In this document: one piece after another, positions 1 to 6,165 of the stretch
Position numbering within the stretch: the first letter of the stretch is position 1
Layout: each line of letters opens with the position of its first letter
Source: Synergistaceae bacterium
Lineage (GTDB): Bacteria; Synergistota; Synergistia; Synergistales; Aminobacteriaceae
Assembly (NCBI GenBank): GCA_017475805.1
Contig: JAFVEW010000309.1
Span: 1 to 14,581 of the forward strand
Direction: 5' to 3'
DNA length: 14,581 bases
The notes under the pieces: generated by a model
Told to the model about the DNA's origin: nothing
What the model saw: the letters and a program-made list of their open reading frames with translations, nothing else
The model's database searches: none
Position numbers and translations under genes: made by a program

Positions 1-419
1 GAGGTATTCCCGCTTTTGAAGATAAACATCAATGGATTTTAGCAGGCAGTGATGACAGTGCTATACGCTGGCTTCAGAGTCTTGATGACGGAGCTTTAGC
101 TTTGCCTGTAACGTCGCCGGACGCTGTTCAATCAGATTATAACGCCCGAATCCCTGAAGACGATTTGAATTTAGTCGGGACTTATAACCCTACGGAGCTT
201 GCTTTATTGATAGTCGTTTCGATTCCTGAGTCAGCTCCTTGGAACATGACAGCTAACCTTCGCGCCCCGATTTTAATAAATATAAAGACCCGCAAGGCCG
301 TTCAAGTTATCGCTCTCAATGAAGAATACCCGGTGAAACATGTAGTTTTTTCTGAAGAAGTCCGCGAAAAATTAAAGGCTTCCGCAATGCAGGAAAATAA
401 AAACGGAGGCGAAAATTAA
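1..419 (+). CDS. fliW: Flagellar assembly factor FliW, 5' end missing
   Basis: FliW is the cytoplasmic protein that binds and antagonises CsrA and so couples flagellin level to flagellin translation. The gene enters from before the window. The open frame begins at base 3 and has no stop up to TAA at 417-419, so the TTG at 102 is an internal codon and not the start. About 138 C-terminal residues are visible. They carry family-typical stretches: GIPAFED at the cut end, a WLQSLDD segment, IPEDDL, and a late TANLRAPI segment followed by the conserved VQV and YPVKH region. The stop shares one base with the csrA start (TAATG), implying translational coupling, and the partner genes being adjacent supports both calls. 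Flagellar genes probably lie upstream. Confidence 0.93.
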   Translation, partial: GIPAFEDKHQWILAGSDDSAIRWLQSLDDGALALPVTSPDAVQSDYNARIPEDDLNLVGTYNPTELALLIVVSIPESAPWNMTANLRAPILINIKTRKAVQVIALNEEYPVKHVVFSEEVREKLKASAMQENKNGGEN

Positions 420-715
420 TGCTCGTTCTCAGCAGAAGAATTAACGAGAGTATTCAAATCGGCACAGATATAGAAGTCATGGTGATTGACGTTAGGGGCG
501 ACATCGTAAGAATAGGTATTAACGCCCCCCAATCTACGCAAATTTGGAGAAAAGAACTTTGGGACGTTATTGTAAGCGAAAACAAAGCCGCCGCTGAAGG
601 AGCTAAGTCTTCAGGCATTAAAGAAGCTCCGCAGCTTCCGCTCTCGACGTTCTCGAAGTTATCAAAAATTCCTACAGTTCACGTAAATAAACAAGCAGAA
701 AGTCTACAAAAATGA
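419..715 (+). CDS. csrA: Carbon storage regulator CsrA with extended C-terminal tail
   Basis: CsrA is a small dimeric RNA-binding protein that represses translation by covering GGA motifs near ribosome binding sites. The first 55 or so residues are a standard CsrA fold: MLVLSRR start, [15 protein letters not shown] at about 30-37 and the key RNA-contact Arg44. Residues 42-43 are Ile-Trp, where Val-His is common in enterobacterial proteins. The protein is 98 residues, against roughly 60-75 in most relatives. The extra tail (from about 62) is rich in Ser, Lys and Pro and looks disordered. GGAGG at 405-409 lies 9 bases before the ATG. The stop overlaps purE by four bases (ATGA), so a post-transcriptional regulator is transcribed together with purine genes. 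Confidence 0.95.
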   Translation: MLVLSRRINESIQIGTDIEVMVIDVRGDIVRIGINAPQSTQIWRKELWDVIVSENKAAAEGAKSSGIKEAPQLPLSTFSKLSKIPTVHVNKQAESLQK

Positions 716-1203
716 AAATCGCAATAATTTTAGGCAGCGACAGCGATATTAAAATCGCAGAAAAATCAATCGACGTCTTGAAAAAACTTGGCCTTGAGTA
801 TGAAATTAATATTATTTCAGCTCACAGAACCCCTGAAAAAGCCCGCGAATTTGCTTTGACTGCCCGTGAAAAAAATTTCGGCGTCATCATTGCAATCGCT
901 GGCAAGGCTGCAGCACTCTCAGGAGTTTTAGCGGCACATACTCGTCTTCCTGTTATCGGCGTTCCCGTTAGTTCTCAAGATTTAGGCGGAATGGATGCTT
1001 TACTTTCGACCGTTCAAATGCCTCCTGGAGTTCCTGTTGCGTGCGTTGCTATTGACGGAGGAGCTAATGCTGCGTGGCTTGCGGCTCGAATTTTAGCGGT
1101 TAAAGATAACGATTTAGCTTTGAGACTTGAAACAGAAGCTCAAAATATGGCTTTGAAAGTTGAGCAAAAAAATAATGACATCAGAGAAAAATACAACCAG
1201 TAA
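712..1203 (+). CDS. purE: PurE, 5-(carboxyamino)imidazole ribonucleotide mutase or AIR carboxylase
   Basis: This enzyme makes carboxyaminoimidazole ribonucleotide (CAIR) in de novo purine synthesis, either from N5-CAIR (class I, needs PurK) or directly from AIR and CO2 (class II). It has 163 residues, the usual length. Visible are the phosphate-binding GSDSD (8-12), SAHRTP with catalytic His38, and the QMPPGVPV segment. The loop usually written AAHLPG in class I reads AAALSG here (Ala68, Ser70), which recalls the ALSG of class II enzymes, while the rest looks class I-like. No purK is seen in the window, though it could lie elsewhere. The start overlaps the csrA stop and the 3' end overlaps purM. 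Confidence 0.93.
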   Translation: MKIAIILGSDSDIKIAEKSIDVLKKLGLEYEINIISAHRTPEKAREFALTAREKNFGVIIAIAGKAAALSGVLAAHTRLPVIGVPVSSQDLGGMDALLSTVQMPPGVPVACVAIDGGANAAWLAARILAVKDNDLALRLETEAQNMALKVEQKNNDIREKYNQ

Positions 1204-2200
1204 AAATTATAGAGACTCAGGCGTTGACGTTCAGGCAGGCTATGACGCTGTGAAATTAATGAAAGCTCATGTTGCACGGACAAAAATTCCCGGAGTTTTT
1301 TCAGATTTAGGCGGCTTCGGCGGAATGTTTGAATTAGATTCAGGCTTAAAAATTCCTATTTTAGTCAGCGGCACTGACGGAGTCGGAACGAAATTAAAAA
1401 TAGCTTTTGAACTCGACAAACACGATACTGTCGGCATCGACTGCGTAGCAATGTGCGTCAATGATGTTTTATGCTGCGGAGCAAAGCCTTTATTTTTTCT
1501 TGACTATATTGCGGTAGGAAAGAATTTCCCTGAAAAGGTCGCCGCTATAGTGTCGGGAGTCGCTGAAGGCTGCGTTCAGTCAAATTGCGCTTTAATAGGC
1601 GGCGAGACTGCAGAGATGCCAGGCTTCTATCCCGTGAATGAATATGACATTGCGGGCTTCAGTGTCGGAGTCGTTGAGCGTGAAAAAATTTTGAATCCCG
1701 AGAACGTTAAAGCCGGAGATTTAATAATTGCTCTGCCTTCGTCGGGTGTTCATTCAAACGGATTTTCTTTAGTCAGAAAAATTTTAGCGAATAAGAATCT
1801 TCATGAACACGTCGCTGAATTTGGCAAAAGTTTAGGCGAAGAATTATTAACTCCGACAAAAATTTATGTTCGTGAAGTTCTGCCTTTAATCTCAAAAATT
1901 AAGTCAATCGCTCATATAACAGGCGGCGGATTTTACGAGAACATTCCGCGAGCTTTGCCGAAAAATCTCACGGCGAAAATCGAACTTTCAAAAATTAAAA
2001 CTCCTGCGATTTTTGACTTATTAATGAAAACAGGAAATATTGAACTTGATGAAATGTTCCACGTGTTTAATATGGGCGTCGGCATGGTATTAATGACAAG
2101 TCCCGACAATGCTAATGAAATTTTGAACTCTATAAAATCTTCATACTTAATTGGCGAGATTATTAACGATAATGATAACGGAGGAATTAAACTTTGTTAA
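1175..2200 (+). CDS. purM: Phosphoribosylformylglycinamidine cyclo-ligase (AIR synthetase)
   Basis: PurM closes the imidazole ring: FGAM plus ATP gives AIR. From ATG 1175 the protein has 341 residues, close to the usual length of about 345. Diagnostic parts are the SGVDVQAG start, GTDGVGTK, the [11 protein letters not shown] segment, [22 protein letters not shown] and [13 protein letters not shown]. An in-frame TTG at 1160 would add five residues; I prefer the ATG because the family motif starts soon after it, but the ribosome binding signal is weak for both. The gene overlaps purE by 29 bases and ends seven bases inside the start of the purN fusion. Its product AIR is the substrate for the upstream purE step. 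Confidence 0.95.
   Translation: MTSEKNTTSKNYRDSGVDVQAGYDAVKLMKAHVARTKIPGVFSDLGGFGGMFELDSGLKIPILVSGTDGVGTKLKIAFELDKHDTVGIDCVAMCVNDVLCCGAKPLFFLDYIAVGKNFPEKVAAIVSGVAEGCVQSNCALIGGETAEMPGFYPVNEYDIAGFSVGVVEREKILNPENVKAGDLIIALPSSGVHSNGFSLVRKILANKNLHEHVAEFGKSLGEELLTPTKIYVREVLPLISKIKSIAHITGGGFYENIPRALPKNLTAKIELSKIKTPAIFDLLMKTGNIELDEMFHVFNMGVGMVLMTSPDNANEILNSIKSSYLIGEIINDNDNGGIKLC
2180..2196 (+). promoter_or_regulatory. Ribosome binding site deciding a TTG start for the purN fusion
   Basis: GGAGG at 2180-2184 inside the end of purM lies nine bases before TTG 2194-2196. The first residues from this TTG give the family-typical [13 protein letters not shown], so this is very likely the true start despite the rare codon. 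Confidence 0.75.
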
Positions 2201-3447
2201 AAATTTCTGTTTTAGTTTCAGGCGGCGGCACAAACCTTCAGGCATTAATTGACGCTCAAAACAACGGGATATTAAAATCCGGCAAAATCGTTCAAGTTAT
2301 TTCGAGCAGACCTGACGCTTACGCACTCGAACGCGCAAAAAAATTTGGAATTTCAGCCGACGTTGCAGACGTTAAAACACTCGGTGAAAATTTTGAGAAT
2401 AAGATTCTTGAATTACTCGAAAAATTTAAGCCTGAAGTTATAGTTTTAGCTGGCTTCATGCACATCTTGAGCAAAAATTTTATAGAAAAATCGCAGGCTA
2501 AAATCATAAATATTCACCCGTCTTTGATCCCTGCGTTTTGCGGCAAAGGCTTTTACGGTCTTAAAGTTCACGAGGCAGTTTTGAAGAGCGGCGTAAAAAT
2601 CACGGGTGCGACTGTTCATTTAGTGAATGAAATTCCCGACGGCGGAGAAATTTTAGCTCAAAAGGCCGTAGAAATTCTCCCTAATGATACGCCTGAAATT
2701 TTACAGCGTCGAGTGATGGAGCAGGCCGAATGGGTAATTTTGCCGCGAGCTGTCGAAAAAGTCTGCGCTAAAATCTCAAAAATTATTCCGTATCAAATTA
2801 AATATCCTGGACGCGGAATTATTACGGGAATGACTCCTTCAGGGAAAATAGCTCTTGCTTATTTTATTATGGGACGGAGCGCATCAAGCAAAGCTCGAAT
2901 TTTTGAACGCTCCGGCGATGATTTAATAATAAAGCTCACTAAACAGGACAAGAATTTTGATCCGTCGCTAATTTTATACTCGCCGCTGAGAATTTTTGAA
3001 GATAAATTAATCTTAACAAACGGCGACCAAACGGATACGATTTATGATTTTCTGAAAGCCGGCAAAACTTTTGAAGAGGCGTTGAGAACCCGTGATTATG
3101 AACCCGACGCACCGCACTTCACGCCTCGAATAAGCGCGATAATTTCAAAGTCAGGCTTCAAGCAGAGCATTTTGAAACGCGCTGGAAAATTTTTCTTTGG
3201 ATACAAATTTGAGCCCGGTTTAGGCCGCTTAATTCATACTTATGACCACGACGTAACGAAAGATAAAACTTTGCCGTCATTTACAGGCGAGCCTCGCGAA
3301 GTTAAAATTTCTGAAGACATCGAAGCATTTTCAAATTCTTTATGGCAGGAACTCGGCGAAGATTACAGAGTTGCTCTTTACGTTCGTTTTTATGATTCTG
3401 ATTTTATTAAATATCAGGACAGGCTTTTCAACACTCAGACGCTTTAA
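2194..3447 (+). CDS. purN: GAR transformylase PurN fused to a PurO-type IMP cyclohydrolase domain
   Basis: This is a two-domain purine enzyme of 417 residues. Residues 1 to about 197 are PurN, which formylates GAR with 10-formyltetrahydrofolate: SGGGTNLQ at 9-16, catalytic Asn106 and His108 in INIHPSLIP, and Asp149 in the PDGG loop. PurN alone is about 190-210 residues. From about residue 203 a second domain follows, opening with YPGRGIITG and containing [24 protein letters not shown] and [21 protein letters not shown] recognise this as the IMP cyclohydrolase family first known from archaea (PurO, PF07826), which closes FAICAR to IMP. The reading frame is continuous across the junction, with no stop or slip site. 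The domain complements the downstream AICAR transformylase that lacks its own cyclohydrolase half. The family assignment is from memory of motifs. Confidence 0.9.
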   Translation: MLKISVLVSGGGTNLQALIDAQNNGILKSGKIVQVISSRPDAYALERAKKFGISADVADVKTLGENFENKILELLEKFKPEVIVLAGFMHILSKNFIEKSQAKIINIHPSLIPAFCGKGFYGLKVHEAVLKSGVKITGATVHLVNEIPDGGEILAQKAVEILPNDTPEILQRRVMEQAEWVILPRAVEKVCAKISKIIPYQIKYPGRGIITGMTPSGKIALAYFIMGRSASSKARIFERSGDDLIIKLTKQDKNFDPSLILYSPLRIFEDKLILTNGDQTDTIYDFLKAGKTFEEALRTRDYEPDAPHFTPRISAIISKSGFKQSILKRAGKFFFGYKFEPGLGRLIHTYDHDVTKDKTLPSFTGEPREVKISEDIEAFSNSLWQELGEDYRVALYVRFYDSDFIKYQDRLFNTQTL

Positions 3448-3540
3448 TTTATTCATTGATTTACCATTAGCAGTCTGCGTATATGTCTTTAATAATCGGT
3501 TTTAAGGTGAAATAATGATAGAATAATTTGCGGAGAGGCG

Positions 3541-3612
3541 TTTTGATTTTAGAATTTTTAGAATCAAAATGAGGCTTGCACGGGGACTCCCGGTAGCCTG
3601 AAAAAATTCAGG
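3541..3612 (+). promoter_or_regulatory. Structured leader with three hairpins, two mutually exclusive
   Basis: Three stems can be drawn. First, TTTTGATT 3541-3548 pairs with AATCAAAA 3562-3569. Second, AGGCT 3572-3576 pairs with AGCCT 3595-3599 around an inner CGGG/CCCG stem (3581-3584 with 3589-3592). Third, CCTGAA 3597-3602 pairs with TTCAGG 3607-3612 around an AAAA loop. The second and third compete for bases 3597-3599, as in switching leaders. The last stem ends one base before the strong ribosome binding site of the small ORF. I do not recognise a known riboswitch class. Whether this acts as RNA is inference. Confidence 0.45.
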
Positions 3613-3613
3613 T

Positions 3614-3626
3614 GAAAGGAGGTGAT
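3614..3626 (+). promoter_or_regulatory. Perfect 13-nt Shine-Dalgarno
   Basis: GAAAGGAGGTGAT is complementary over 13 bases to the conserved 3' end of bacterial 16S rRNA. The AGGAGG core ends seven bases before the GTG at 3630. No other ribosome binding site in this window comes close to this length. Confidence 0.8.
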
Positions 3627-3629
3627 AGC

Positions 3630-3740
3630 GTGAAAAAGTTATTTGAATTGGTAAAAATTTACCTAAAAATAAAGCTCGTAGAAGCCAACACAAACTTCGT
3701 ACGAGCAGTAACGGATTTAATCCGTTCTATAATGCGCTAA
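3630..3740 (+). CDS. Small 36-residue basic peptide, function unknown
   Basis: A GTG-started frame of 36 codons plus stop follows the 13-nt Shine-Dalgarno at near-ideal spacing. The peptide begins MKKLFELVKIYLKIK and ends IRSIMR. It is rich in Lys, Arg, Leu, Ile and Val and has only a few acidic residues. The pattern suggests one or two amphipathic helices rather than a membrane span. I do not recognise a family. It is flanked upstream by competing hairpins and downstream by a long hairpin followed by a short T-run, so it looks like a self-contained expression cassette. Possibilities are a small regulatory or leader peptide, a type I toxin-like peptide, or the cargo of a small mobile element. 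The strong ribosome site is the main evidence that it is translated. Confidence 0.5.
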   Translation: MKKLFELVKIYLKIKLVEANTNFVRAVTDLIRSIMR

Positions 3741-3752
3741 TTATCTACCATC

Positions 3753-3814
3753 TTTAAGGCTTTTAGTCTGAGGTGGGGATGTCCAGCCCCGCTTCAGCTA
3801 AGTCTTAAAATTTT
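3753..3814 (+). terminator. Long hairpin followed by AATTTT, probable intrinsic terminator
   Basis: CTGAGGTGGGG (3768-3778) pairs with CCCCGCTTCAG (3787-3797) over 11 positions with two G-U wobbles and an 8-base loop. The stem extends through TTAG/CTAA (3763-3766 with 3798-3801) and TTTAAG/CTTAAA (3753-3758 with 3804-3809). Four T residues follow at 3811-3814. It could end the small-peptide transcript. Because the T-run is short, it may instead be a stable structural element, for example an end of a small mobile element. Confidence 0.55.
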
Positions 3815-3837
3815 GTCCGACCTCTCCCGGACGTTTT
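3815..3837 (+). terminator. Small hairpin with pyrimidine loop, terminator-like
   Basis: GTCCG 3815-3819 pairs with CGGAC 3828-3832, then GTTTT follows. The eight-base loop holds CCTCTCC (3821-3827), complementary to GGAGAG in the ribosome binding site of the next gene (3911-3916) and to GGAGAGG at 3532-3538. A five-pair stem is short for a terminator, so a regulatory role is equally possible. Confidence 0.35.
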
Positions 3838-3878
3838 AATTATTCTATCACTTATCCGCGAATTTTTATTATTTACTA

Positions 3879-3884
3879 TATAAT
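3879..3884 (+). promoter_or_regulatory. Candidate -10 box (TATAAT) for the AICAR transformylase gene
   Basis: A perfect TATAAT sits 41 bases before the ATG at 3925, after the terminator-like hairpins, in very AT-rich sequence. No convincing -35 box at 16-18 bases and no TG extension is seen, so the promoter call is moderate. AAAAGGAG at 3907-3914 is the ribosome binding site for the gene. Confidence 0.45.
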
Positions 3885-3924
3885 CTCATCTTAGAAATTC
3901 TTTTATAAAAGGAGAGAGATTTTT

Positions 3925-5058
3925 ATGCAGGAATATAAATTAAAATACGGCTGCAACCCTGATCAGATTCCCGCAAGAATTTATATGAGGAACGGCGGCG
4001 AACTTCCCATCGAAATCCTCAACGGCAGAGTAGGCTACATAAATTTTCTTGACGCTTTTAACTCGTGGCAATTAGTCCGCGAATTAAAAAAGGCTCTTAA
4101 TCTTCCAGCCGCGACATCATTCAAACACGTCAGCCCGGCCGGTGCAGCTCTTGGACTTCCTTTGAGCGACGATGAAAGAAAATTATTTTTCGTTGATGAA
4201 AATCTTGATATAAATTCCTCACCTTTAGCCTGCGCTTATGCCCGTGCACGCGGTACTGATAGAATGTCATCGTTCGGCGATTGGATAGCCTTAAGCGACA
4301 CTTGCGACGCAATAACAGCCGAGTTTATTAAACATGAAGTTTCAGACGGAATAATCGCGCCGGATTACACTCCCGAAGCGTTAGAGATTCTTAAATCAAA
4401 GCGCAAAGGGAATTATTCAATCGTAAGGATTGACCCTAATTACGAACCTGAAACTCTCGAAACGCGAGAATTATTCGGAGTTTGCTTTGAGCAGAACCGC
4501 AGCACTGAACCTGTCGTTAAACCCGAAAATTTTGACAATGCTGTTACAGTCCGCAAAGATTTTCCTGAAAACGTACGACGCGATTTAATTTTAGCTTTAA
4601 TAACGCTCAAATATACGCAGTCAAATTCAGTCTGCTGTACTCGCAACGGTCAGACACTCGGAGTCGGGGCAGGTCAGCAGTCAAGGCTTCATTGCGTTCA
4701 ATTAGCTTGCAACAAGGCCGATTTAAGAATTTTGCGCGAACATCCTAAAATTTTGAATCTTAAATTTAATTCAAATTTTGCCCGTCCTGAACATGACAAC
4801 GCTATTAATATTTGCTTAACTGAAAGCGATATTATTTCACCGTCCGAACGTCGCAAATTTATTGAAAGTTATACGGGAGTTTCACTTGGCAGCGATGCTT
4901 TCTTTCCGTTCCCTGACAATATCGCACGTGCAGCTCGGAGCAGCGTTGAATATATTGCTCAACCCGGCGGCTCAATTCGCGATGATTTAGTTATTAAGGC
5001 CTGCGACGATAAGAATATCGCAATGATAATGACGGGACATAGATTATTCCATCATTAA
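3925..5058 (+). CDS. purH: Stand-alone AICAR transformylase (PurH C-terminal domain only)
   Basis: This enzyme transfers a formyl group from 10-formyltetrahydrofolate to AICAR, giving FAICAR, the penultimate step to IMP. The 377-residue protein starts directly with the transformylase signature KLKYGCNPDQ and has the catalytic pair Lys67-His68 in SFKHVSPAG, the DRMSSFGDW region, LKYTQSNSV, GVGAGQQSR and DAFFPFPDN. Bifunctional PurH is about 510-530 residues; the N-terminal IMP cyclohydrolase (MGS-like) domain is absent, and no remnant of it is seen in the 477 bases upstream. A good ribosome site before the ATG supports a complete gene rather than a truncated one. The cyclohydrolase activity is presumably provided by the domain fused to PurN just upstream. 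Confidence 0.93.
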   Translation: MQEYKLKYGCNPDQIPARIYMRNGGELPIEILNGRVGYINFLDAFNSWQLVRELKKALNLPAATSFKHVSPAGAALGLPLSDDERKLFFVDENLDINSSPLACAYARARGTDRMSSFGDWIALSDTCDAITAEFIKHEVSDGIIAPDYTPEALEILKSKRKGNYSIVRIDPNYEPETLETRELFGVCFEQNRSTEPVVKPENFDNAVTVRKDFPENVRRDLILALITLKYTQSNSVCCTRNGQTLGVGAGQQSRLHCVQLACNKADLRILREHPKILNLKFNSNFARPEHDNAINICLTESDIISPSERRKFIESYTGVSLGSDAFFPFPDNIARAARSSVEYIAQPGGSIRDDLVIKACDDKNIAMIMTGHRLFHH

Positions 5059-5073
5059 ATTAAAAAATTCAAA

Positions 5074-5988
5074 ATGATAAATTTAATTTTAGCGGGCGGA
5101 CTCGGCAATCAAATGTTTCAATATGCTTTTGCCCGCTGTCTTTCATTGAGGCGCGGCGACGTTCTAAGAATGTCGAGATATTATTGCAGAACCGGCGTCA
5201 GTAGACCTTACGCGCTTAATAACTTAAAACTTTCAGAAGATGTCAAGTTAATGAATAAAGCGCAAGAATATATCGCTGTTACTAAATTTCGCATTGCTAA
5301 TAAACTTTGCAAATTTTTCAAAAAGAAAAATGATTTTATTAGTAAAAATTTTATAATCCAGCTTGATATTCCTGATAAGTACGAGTCTAAATTTCTGACT
5401 CCGAAACGCAGGGGGGGGTATCTGATTGTGTGCGGATACTTTCAAACTTGGAAATATTTTGCAGATTACGAGCAATTAATAAAAGACGAATTTACTGTCT
5501 CTACGCCTCCTTCTCAGGAAAATTCAAAAATGATTAAAGAGCTTGAAAGCTGTGAAAGCGTTTGTGTTCATGTTCGTCGCGGTGATTATCTTCTTGATGT
5601 TAATGCAAATTTAGGCAATGTTTGCAGCTACGAATATTATGACCGAGCTATAAAATTCATGAAGGAAAAATTAAATTCACCGATGTTTTATTTTTTCTCG
5701 AACGATCACAGCGAAATCGAATGGCTAAAAGCTAATTGGAATTTTCCTGACGCAAATATAAAATATGTTGACCTTAATAACTCTGACTATGAAGAATTAA
5801 GATTAATGTATTCGTGCAAAAATTTTATAATCGCAAACTCGTCTTTCAGCTGGTGGGGAGCATATTTGAGCCGAAATAAAAATAAAATCGTCTGTGCTCC
5901 TTCAAAATGGCTTAATGAAATGCAGGCGATAGAAAATAATATTTTGCCTCCTGACTGGAACGTTATAAGCGTTGAAAGGACTGATTAA
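5074..5988 (+). CDS. GT11-family alpha-1,2-fucosyltransferase-like glycosyltransferase
   Basis: The 304-residue protein starts with the GT11 signature GGLGNQMFQYAFA and has the GDP-fucose-binding HxRRGD motif at 166-171 (HVRRGD), then YFFSNDHSEIEW and FSWWGAYLS near the C terminus. Members transfer fucose from GDP-fucose, in alpha-1,2 linkage where tested, onto galactose in surface glycans; the acceptor here cannot be read from sequence. It starts 15 bases after the AICAR transformylase gene with no visible Shine-Dalgarno and is the only surface-glycan gene in the window. A run of eight G (5411-5418) falls at residues 113-115, and the present length keeps the frame open. Its presence within a purine cluster suggests later insertion. 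Confidence 0.9.
   Translation: MINLILAGGLGNQMFQYAFARCLSLRRGDVLRMSRYYCRTGVSRPYALNNLKLSEDVKLMNKAQEYIAVTKFRIANKLCKFFKKKNDFISKNFIIQLDIPDKYESKFLTPKRRGGYLIVCGYFQTWKYFADYEQLIKDEFTVSTPPSQENSKMIKELESCESVCVHVRRGDYLLDVNANLGNVCSYEYYDRAIKFMKEKLNSPMFYFFSNDHSEIEWLKANWNFPDANIKYVDLNNSDYEELRLMYSCKNFIIANSSFSWWGAYLSRNKNKIVCAPSKWLNEMQAIENNILPPDWNVISVERTD
5411..5418 (+). repeat. G8 homopolymer inside the fucosyltransferase gene
   Basis: Eight consecutive G residues lie inside an AT-rich coding region and encode Arg-Gly-Gly at 113-115. Tracts of this kind are typical slipped-strand sites in phase-variable glycosyltransferases. The state seen here is in frame. Confidence 0.9.
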
Positions 5989-5991
5989 TTA

Positions 5992-6162
5992 GTGAGTGTT
6001 GTAATTACTCGACGGAAAAATGAAACAAAAATGCCATTAATTTTTTCTTTGGATAATGATCCGTTTTACTCGCGAAGTAACCTTGAATATTTAGAAAAAG
6101 TTACTTCAGAAATTGACTCTGGAGTTGCCAAACTTGAAGAACATGAATTGATTGAAATCTAA
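5992..6162 (+). CDS. Shortened YefM/Phd-type antitoxin
   Basis: This 56-residue frame starts at GTG 5992, with AAAGGA at 5975-5980 eleven bases before it, inside the end of the fucosyltransferase gene. It begins SVVITRRKNE, resembling the middle of YefM-type antitoxins, and ends with an acidic segment (DPFYSRSN, then EHELIE) typical of the toxin-binding tail. YefM proteins are usually about 80-95 residues. The N-terminal DNA-binding part, and some residues before DPFYSRSN, appear to be missing. The stop lies three bases before the YoeB start, the expected antitoxin-toxin layout. An alternative ATG at 6031 would leave only 43 residues. It may be a minimal antitoxin or a decayed one; its identity rests largely on position. 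Confidence 0.65.
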   Translation: MSVVITRRKNETKMPLIFSLDNDPFYSRSNLEYLEKVTSEIDSGVAKLEEHELIEI

Positions 6163-6165
6163 ATC

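Larger units (their letters stand above)
3448..3629 (+). other. Non-coding stretch after the purN fusion, structured at its 3' part
   Basis: No credible gene is seen. An imperfect stem (CAGACGCT near 3436-3443, inside the end of the coding region, with AGCAGTCTG at 3469-3477, one bulged A) lacks a clear T-run, so I do not call it a terminator. A TAGAAT at 3519-3524 could be a -10 box but has no matching -35. From 3541 onward the sequence folds into the hairpins listed separately. Confidence 0.5.

Noticed and set aside
102..419. A separate short gene starting at TTG 102
   Set aside because: The same frame is open back to base 3 and encodes FliW-typical residues, so this is the interior of a gene that begins before the window.
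3436..3477. Terminator after the purN fusion
   Set aside because: The stem is imperfect with a long loop and no T-run follows it.
3541..3612. A known purine, ZTP/pfl or PreQ1 riboswitch upstream of purH
   Set aside because: ZTP would be logical beside AICAR transformylase, but I could not fit the conserved core of any of these classes to the hairpins.
3502..3693. Minus-strand 63-codon frame over the structured spacer
   Set aside because: No ribosome site and no recognisable protein; it lies opposite the hairpins and the + strand small ORF, which has much better start signals.
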